Virus record (IMG/VR): IMGVR_UViG_3300042934_000688
Coordinates: 1-25,523 of that record
Direction: 5' to 3' (one strand)
From: a virus
Length of the DNA stretch: 25,523 bases
Positions 21,834 through 25,523 of this stretch are shown piece by piece. Numbering within the stretch: the stretch's first letter is position 1; every line of letters starts with the position of its first letter. The notes under the pieces were generated by a model. It made no database searches, had not been told where the DNA came from, and saw nothing but the letters and a program-made list of their open reading frames with translations. Made by a program: the position numbers and the translations under genes.

Positions 21834-21968
21834 ATGGCAAAGAAAAGTGCCGAACCAGATGGATGTATGGGTTGTTTCACCGGAATATTAGCAATCCCCT
21901 TCTTGATTATTCCTGCAATCATCATAATGGCAGTATTATGGTCACTCTGGCATTGGATATTCGGTTAA
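21834..21968 (+). CDS. 44-residue membrane protein
   Basis: ATG at 21834, two bases after the previous stop, opens 44 codons: a polar N-terminus with CMGC, then one long hydrophobic helix (ILAIPFLIIPAIIIMAVLWS, ending WHWIFG). Translation is probably coupled to the PH-SHOCT gene, since only GGGG lies upstream. It ends immediately before a terminator, so it is the last gene of the accessory operon. The paired Cys could bind metal or be lipid-modified; no family is recognised. Confidence 0.6.
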   Translation: MAKKSAEPDGCMGCFTGILAIPFLIIPAIIIMAVLWSLWHWIFG

Positions 21969-21970
21969 TT

Positions 21971-21993
21971 GCCGCTCATGCGGCTTTTCTTTT
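21971..21993 (+). terminator. Rho-independent terminator
   Basis: GCCGC (21971-21975), loop TCAT, GCGGC (21980-21984), then TTTTCTTTT. It ends the repressor-to-accessory transcript before the integrase gene. Confidence 0.85.
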
Positions 21994-22034
21994 ACGCACG
22001 AAAAGAACATATATTCGTTATAGGAGATGATCTC

Positions 22035-23207
22035 ATGCCTTCTTTTAGCAAGTATAAAACAAAACAAGGTTGGCGATGGATGTTTAAACTTGAATTAGGT
22101 ACAGATCCGAAAACAGGAAAAAGACGAAATACAACGCGCAGGGGCTTTTTACACAAACCGGATGCCGAAGAAATATGTCGCGGTCTTCAGAGCAAGTTAA
22201 GGAACGGTGAGTCCATCGTTGAAAATAATGTGATCGTCAAGGATTACATGAAAGCTTTTCTTAACTATTATGCGTCAACTGGTAAGGTGAAGCAACAAAC
22301 GGTCAATTTGCGAAAAACGCAGGCAAAACACCTTAATAATCAGTTTGGATTTTTAAAAGTTCGGTTAATCACTCATGCCATGTACCAACAATTTATTTTT
22401 GATCTAAAAAATATTAATCACCTATCCAAATCATCTATATCCGGTATTCATGCACTTGGCAGTATGTTCTTTAAAAGAGCCAAGAAAGACGGTATTATCT
22501 CTAAAAGCCCTGCTGACGATACTGACCTTCCGGCATTTGAAGTATCCATTGAAGAGATTGAAACCATTTCTGAAAAGTATTTGGAAAAAGATGAAATCAA
22601 TCTTTTCCTCGACAAAGTAAAAGAAGAAAAATATAAGGATATGCCCAACTTTTTCTTTACACTTATTTGGACAGGCATGCGCATTGGTGAATTGATCGCA
22701 CTGACTTGGGATGATGTTGATCTTGATAACAGTGAAATCAATATTAGAAAAACATTCGTCAGCTCGTTACGCTCAACATCATCACCAAAAACAAAATCGT
22801 CAGTAAGAAAAATATCCATTGAGCCGGAAGTCATTCAAATGTTCAAAAAGCAACACGCACTGATAAGCGAAGTCGAACTTCAAGACGGCCATTTCAATAT
22901 CCACAATCTCATTTTCCCGAAACTCATTCATTTTGATCGTGGAAGTTACTATGATCAGAGTTTAATTGAACGAATAATGAAACGAGTGATGAAAAAAACA
23001 GGTATTAAAAAAACCCTAACCCCTCATTCTTTGAGACACACCCATGTTTCGCTGATGGCCGAAGCCGGAGTGTCACTAGAAGATATTATGGTTAGAGTTG
23101 GTCATCATAATGATGCAATTACAAAACAAATTTATATGCATGTGACGAAAAGCCGAAGAAAAAATACGTCGTATAAATTTGGTGAATTGATGCGAAAGAA
23201 AGGCTGA
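22035..23207 (+). CDS. int: Tyrosine-type site-specific integrase
   Basis: A 390-residue phage integrase. The N-terminal arm-binding domain (about 1-55; SFSKYKTKQGWRWMFKLELG) recognises short repeats such as GCGGTCA downstream. The core-binding domain is at about 65-165. The catalytic domain carries the Arg in GMRIGELIALTWDDVDL, a Lys in the beta-hairpin (KTKSSVRKIS), HSLRHTHVSLM (His-x-x-Arg), GHHNDAI and the nucleophile Tyr in KQIYMHV. ATG at 22035 with AGGAG 8 bases upstream is preferred over 21969, which runs through the terminator. The reading frame is intact. Confidence 0.93.
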   Translation: MPSFSKYKTKQGWRWMFKLELGTDPKTGKRRNTTRRGFLHKPDAEEICRGLQSKLRNGESIVENNVIVKDYMKAFLNYYASTGKVKQQTVNLRKTQAKHLNNQFGFLKVRLITHAMYQQFIFDLKNINHLSKSSISGIHALGSMFFKRAKKDGIISKSPADDTDLPAFEVSIEEIETISEKYLEKDEINLFLDKVKEEKYKDMPNFFFTLIWTGMRIGELIALTWDDVDLDNSEINIRKTFVSSLRSTSSPKTKSSVRKISIEPEVIQMFKKQHALISEVELQDGHFNIHNLIFPKLIHFDRGSYYDQSLIERIMKRVMKKTGIKKTLTPHSLRHTHVSLMAEAGVSLEDIMVRVGHHNDAITKQIYMHVTKSRRKNTSYKFGELMRKKG

Positions 23208-23219
23208 TTTTTTCATCAA

Positions 23220-23439
23220 GCGGTCATTTCGCGGTCAAAACAAATTTTCCCCTCTAAAAATTCCTTTGTTAAGCCATTTTATGTTATTTGCCTAAAATCC
23301 TTGACATTAATTGCTATGTAATTTCTATTATTGTCATTTATGCTCATGGATATGTTTGATAAAATATTAGTCAATTTTCGAGAACGTTTGTTCTATATAA
23401 TTCAGAGTGATTTTTAATCTTGCGGTCAAAATGCGGTCA
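23220..23439 (+). other. attP-like region with paired arm-type repeats on both sides
   Basis: Four direct copies of GCGGTCA occur: 23220-23226 and 23231-23237 on the integrase side, and 23422-23428 and 23433-23439 on the far side. In each pair the copies are 11 bp apart. Between the pairs are about 185 AT-rich bases that should contain the strand-exchange core. Having both arms together is the arrangement of attP, not of attL or attR. The core itself cannot be identified without the host site. Confidence 0.6.
23381..23394 (+). promoter_or_regulatory. LexA (SOS) box overlapping a promoter
   Basis: AGAACGTTTGTTCT contains GAAC-N4-GTTC, the core of the Bacillus LexA/DinR box. A TATAAT follows at 23396-23401, so the box overlaps the spacer of a rightward promoter reading to the ribbon-helix-helix gene at 23485. 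The -35 is poor. Confidence 0.6.
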
Positions 23440-23484
23440 TATTCCTCCACCTGCTTCATACCTATAAGACATGGAGGTGATGTG

Positions 23485-23655
23485 ATGGCAAAGCACGGAT
23501 TGAATACCACGTTTGATGCAGACATATACCAGTCTTTTAAAAGGAAGTGTGAATCGAATGGATTAGGCATGAATGAAGTATTGCAATTGTTTATGGTTGA
23601 GTACATCAACGGGAATTATGAGGTTGAGAAAACAATGTCATTGAAGAAAATGTAA
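23485..23655 (+). CDS. Small ribbon-helix-helix protein
   Basis: A 56-residue protein with the ribbon-helix-helix pattern: strand GLNTTFDADI, helix YQSFKRKCESNG, helix MNEVLQLFMVEYINGN. It is probably a dimeric DNA-binding repressor of the Arc/CopG kind. GGAGGTG lies 5 bases before the ATG. It lies downstream of the LexA box and upstream of structured DNA and the parM cassette. It may regulate those genes; the binding site is unknown. Confidence 0.75.
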   Translation: MAKHGLNTTFDADIYQSFKRKCESNGLGMNEVLQLFMVEYINGNYEVEKTMSLKKM

Positions 23656-23790
23656 AAGGCAACCCGATACCCTGCGACGGATCACGGATTGCCTACCTGT
23701 CAGCACGCGGGCCAACACGTTTATTATAGCTTATTCATTGGGAAAACCCAATGACCAATAAACCAAACGGCCCGCTGACCCAAAAACCCT
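23656..23790 (+). other. Highly structured noncoding region
   Basis: No gene is seen. AGGCAA (near 23658) pairs with TTGCCT (near 23688). Then GTCA and GCGGGCC (near 23699-23713) pair with GGCCCGC and TGAC (near 23768-23779), enclosing a perfect 8-bp hairpin, TCATTGGG-AAAA-CCCAATGA. Three ACC-starting units follow in it at 7-8 base spacing. It could be an RNA, a partition or replication site, or a transcription attenuator. A named RNA family was not recognised. Confidence 0.5.
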
Positions 23791-23806
23791 GATTTTAAGT
23801 TGCGTC

Positions 23807-23826
23807 TCGCGCGCACGTACGCGCGA
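23807..23826. repeat. CG-rich palindrome
   Basis: A 20-base near-palindrome with 7-base arms TCGCGCG and CGCGCGA around CACGTA, standing out in AT-rich surroundings about 30 bases before the start of the next gene. It is a candidate operator or protein-binding hairpin. Confidence 0.55.
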
Positions 23827-23856
23827 ACCATCAAGGGAGAGGAGCGGACTTTTGTT

Positions 23857-24189
23857 TTGAAAAAACACGATATCAAATTTGCTGTGAACGTTGACGACAA
23901 ACGAAAATTGATGTTGATGGCTTACGATGCTGATCTATCGCTGACTCAATTTTGCTCAAAGCTTGTCCGAGAAGAACTCGTGAGATATCGCGTGTATTCG
24001 AGAATAACTTACCCAACTAATGGAGTGCTTATACACGTCAAATTGGAGGATGATTATTTCAAGATGGTGCAGACGCTGTCTGTGCAGTGGCTTCTACCCT
24101 ATCGCCAAGTCGTGCATCGTCTCGTGACAAATTATCTTAAAGAACCGAATCCAATTGACGCAATGGTAATTTCTTATACGGATTTATAA
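23857..24189 (+). CDS. Ribbon-helix-helix-like hypothetical protein
   Basis: A 110-residue protein. Its N-terminal 45 residues (KKHDIKFAVNVDDKRKLMLM, AYDADLSLTQFCSKLVREEL) have the strand-helix-helix order of ribbon-helix-helix DNA-binding proteins. A second, similar segment (VLIHVKLEDDYFKMVQTLSV, QVVHRLVTNYL) may be a degenerate repeat of the same fold. The most likely start is TTG at 23857, about 12 bases after GAGGAG. The longer frame from 23800 crosses a CG-rich palindrome and is unlikely. It directly precedes parM and may control it. Confidence 0.6.
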   Translation: MKKHDIKFAVNVDDKRKLMLMAYDADLSLTQFCSKLVREELVRYRVYSRITYPTNGVLIHVKLEDDYFKMVQTLSVQWLLPYRQVVHRLVTNYLKEPNPIDAMVISYTDL

Positions 24190-24193
24190 AAAC

Positions 24194-24212
24194 TGTGGTC
24201 CAATGTACCACA
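24194..24212. promoter_or_regulatory. Inverted repeat before parM
   Basis: TGTGGT (24194-24199), spacer CCAATGT, ACCACA (24207-24212) lies just upstream of the parM ribosome binding site. It is a candidate operator for ParR or the preceding ribbon-helix-helix protein, or a weak attenuating hairpin. Confidence 0.5.
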
Positions 24213-24229
24213 AAATTGGAGGAGTCAGT

Positions 24230-25198
24230 ATGAATAGCTTGTCTTATATAGATTTAGGGTACGGATGGACGAAAGGAATCAGCAATGACAACCGATTTTT
24301 TGAACCGTCCGTGGTCGGAGACGCACGACCTTTAATGGATGAACAGCAGAGAGATGGGGATATGATTTATCGCGATGATGAGCAATCGCTATTCGTTGGT
24401 GGTCTCGCGCTCCGGCAAAGCAAGATTAGATATAACAGCACCGGCGAAAATAAAGCAGATACGTGGACGACGGCCGTCATACTCAAAACGGCATTAGCAC
24501 ATCTATCTCCCACTGGACCGGTTAATATCGTTACGGGGCTACCGGTGGACTATTATATGAAACAAAAAGCATCAATGGCACAGTTGATTGACGGGCTGAA
24601 CACTGCCGGACCGTATCAATTGGAGGTCGTCGGTCGTCGTCATCCTGTTCGTGCAAATCCGCTGATTGCCAACTATAAGATCGTTCCGCAGCCGTTTGGC
24701 AGTGCTATGGACTATCTATTAGATGAATATGGTGACGTTGTCAAGATGCATGATGCCAAGAAAAGTATATTAGTAATTGACGTTGGCTACTATACACTTG
24801 ATCTGCTCGAATTGGATGGTATGGAGATTGGCAAAAATAGCCGGTCGCCGCACGGACTTGGCGTGGATACTGCCTACAACCTCCTACATGGCTACCTCGT
24901 TGATATGGTCGGCCACGCTCCGGAACGCTTTGAAATGGATAGATACGTGCTTTCAGGTGAATATGCTGGATATGACATTCGTCCACTTATCAAACACGCG
25001 TTTCAGGCACTCGCACAGCAAATTTTATTAGAGATCGACAGTTTATCAAGTTATTACGAGTTATTTTTATTAACCGGTGGCTGCGCTCCGACAATTAAAG
25101 AGTTTATCGATCTGCCAAACTTAGTTGTGCTCGAAGATTCACAGTTTGGTAATGTTCGAGGCTATGAAAAAATCGGTGCTCGGTTATGGTCGAAGTGA
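24230..25198 (+). CDS. parM: ParM-like actin-type plasmid segregation ATPase
   Basis: A 322-residue actin-like protein. Phosphate-1 motif YIDLGYGWTKG is at 6-16; a central SAMDYLLDEYG helix is followed by phosphate-2 LVIDVGYYTLDLLELDG (about 180-196). SPHGLGVDTAYNLL lies near 205-218, and the adenosine motif LLTGGCAP near 280-287. Length and motif spacing fit the ParM/StbA group. ParM polymers push sister plasmids apart when bound to ParR on the centromere. GGAGG lies about 7 bases before the ATG. It overlaps the parR-like gene by 13 bases. The position next to an attP-like site is unusual for an integrated prophage. Confidence 0.88.
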   Translation: MNSLSYIDLGYGWTKGISNDNRFFEPSVVGDARPLMDEQQRDGDMIYRDDEQSLFVGGLALRQSKIRYNSTGENKADTWTTAVILKTALAHLSPTGPVNIVTGLPVDYYMKQKASMAQLIDGLNTAGPYQLEVVGRRHPVRANPLIANYKIVPQPFGSAMDYLLDEYGDVVKMHDAKKSILVIDVGYYTLDLLELDGMEIGKNSRSPHGLGVDTAYNLLHGYLVDMVGHAPERFEMDRYVLSGEYAGYDIRPLIKHAFQALAQQILLEIDSLSSYYELFLLTGGCAPTIKEFIDLPNLVVLEDSQFGNVRGYEKIGARLWSK

Positions 25199-25422
25199 TT
25201 CGGGTCCGGTTAAGAAAAAACAAAGATGATGACCTGCGCGCGGCGTTTGAAGGATTGGCTGACGACCGGAGCGATCTGATTCGTGCGGCGTTAAGAGCCT
25301 ATCTATTCAACCGATCAGAACAGCCGACAACAATTGCTAAGCCTGTCCCCAAATTGAAAAAGAAGGAAAAACCGGACGAAGCCGTCACAGGTGGGCTAGA
25401 TAATCTTTTGGGCAACTTTTAA
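25186..25422 (+). CDS. ParR-like ribbon-helix-helix adaptor
   Basis: A 78-residue protein. Residues 3-42 (VIRVRLRKNKDDDLRAAFEG, DRSDLIRAALRAYLF) form a ribbon-helix-helix DNA-binding domain. A Pro/Lys-rich linker then leads to the C-terminal LDNLLGNF, the type of short hydrophobic tail that ParR adaptors use to cap ParM filaments. It overlaps parM by 13 bases, so expression is coupled. GTG at 25195 is an alternative start. It should bind a centromere (parC), which is not obvious here, and probably represses its own operon. Confidence 0.82.
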   Translation: MVEVIRVRLRKNKDDDLRAAFEGLADDRSDLIRAALRAYLFNRSEQPTTIAKPVPKLKKKEKPDEAVTGGLDNLLGNF

Positions 25423-25427
25423 TGAAA

Positions 25428-25506
25428 TAGCAAAAATACACTGCATTTAGCATAGTACACGATAAAAAGTGACCATTTCGAGAACTTGTAACCGTTATTT
25501 TTGCTA
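25428..25506. repeat. 11-bp inverted repeat downstream of parR
   Basis: TAGCAAAAATA (25428-25438) and TATTTTTGCTA (25496-25506) are perfect inverted copies 57 bases apart, followed by a small GTGC-GATTT-GCAC hairpin at the window end. It is not a tight terminator. It could be part of a centromere or origin that continues outside. Confidence 0.5.
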
Positions 25507-25523
25507 AAAGTGCGATTTGCACG

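Noticed and set aside
21969-22034. Integrase start at 21969
   Set aside because: That frame begins in the terminator hairpin; ATG 22035 has AGGAG at correct spacing and the normal integrase N-terminus.
23800-23856. N-terminal extension of the gene at 23857-24189 from TTG 23800
   Set aside because: It would begin without a ribosome binding site, run through the CG-rich palindrome and encode an unlikely Arg/Ala segment.

Overview
The window is most of the left-transcribed half, plus the lysogeny and maintenance region, of a temperate siphovirus-type phage of a low-GC Gram-positive host, most likely a member of the Bacillales. The reasons are strong AGGAGG-type ribosome binding sites, frequent GTG/TTG starts, an SPP1 Gp6-like portal, a PBSX-type terminase pair, ArpU, a Sak4/Gp157/DUF669 recombination set, DnaD/DnaC-type helicase loading, YopX, ORF6N/ORF6C and an ImmR/ImmA-like switch. 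The host species cannot be fixed from the sequence.

Layout. (1) 1-3200, minus strand: portal (cut by the window edge), terL, terS and two small membrane proteins, the start of the late operon. An extended -10 promoter with 22-bp-spaced direct repeats and an immediate terminator lie at 3204-3320, just downstream of arpU. (2) 3328-18252, minus strand: a long, tightly overlapped early operon running from cro through an ORF6N/ORF6C antirepressor-like gene, small regulators, Gp157, a Sak4-like ATPase, a DUF669 single-strand-binding protein, HNH nuclease, DnaD, DnaC, Dam, dUTPase and RusA, with many short phage genes, to ArpU. A roughly 345-bp noncoding stretch (14669-15013) encodes a pseudoknotted RNA. 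Five intergenic gaps carry a plus-strand extended -10 element followed within about 35-75 bases by a hairpin and T-run. (3) 18253-18403: divergent switch region with five operator-like repeats. (4) 18404-23207, plus strand: repressor, ImmA-like protease, a three-gene accessory operon (membrane coiled-coil DUF4041/GIY-YIG protein, PH-SHOCT protein, small membrane protein), terminator and tyrosine integrase. (5) 23208-25523, plus strand: an attP-like region with paired GCGGTCA repeats on both sides, a LexA box, two ribbon-helix-helix proteins, highly structured noncoding DNA and a ParM/ParR actin-type segregation pair.

How it works together. Repressor and Cro control divergent promoters. ImmA presumably relieves repression. 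The early operon builds a replication/recombination machine, and ArpU, the last regulator of that operon, probably turns on the packaging operon next to it. The ParMR cassette immediately beyond an apparently intact attP suggests the lysogen may be kept as a low-copy plasmid rather than, or as well as, an integrated prophage. The three-gene operon between immunity genes and integrase occupies the usual place for lysogenic-conversion or anti-phage genes and is the best candidate for an undescribed system.
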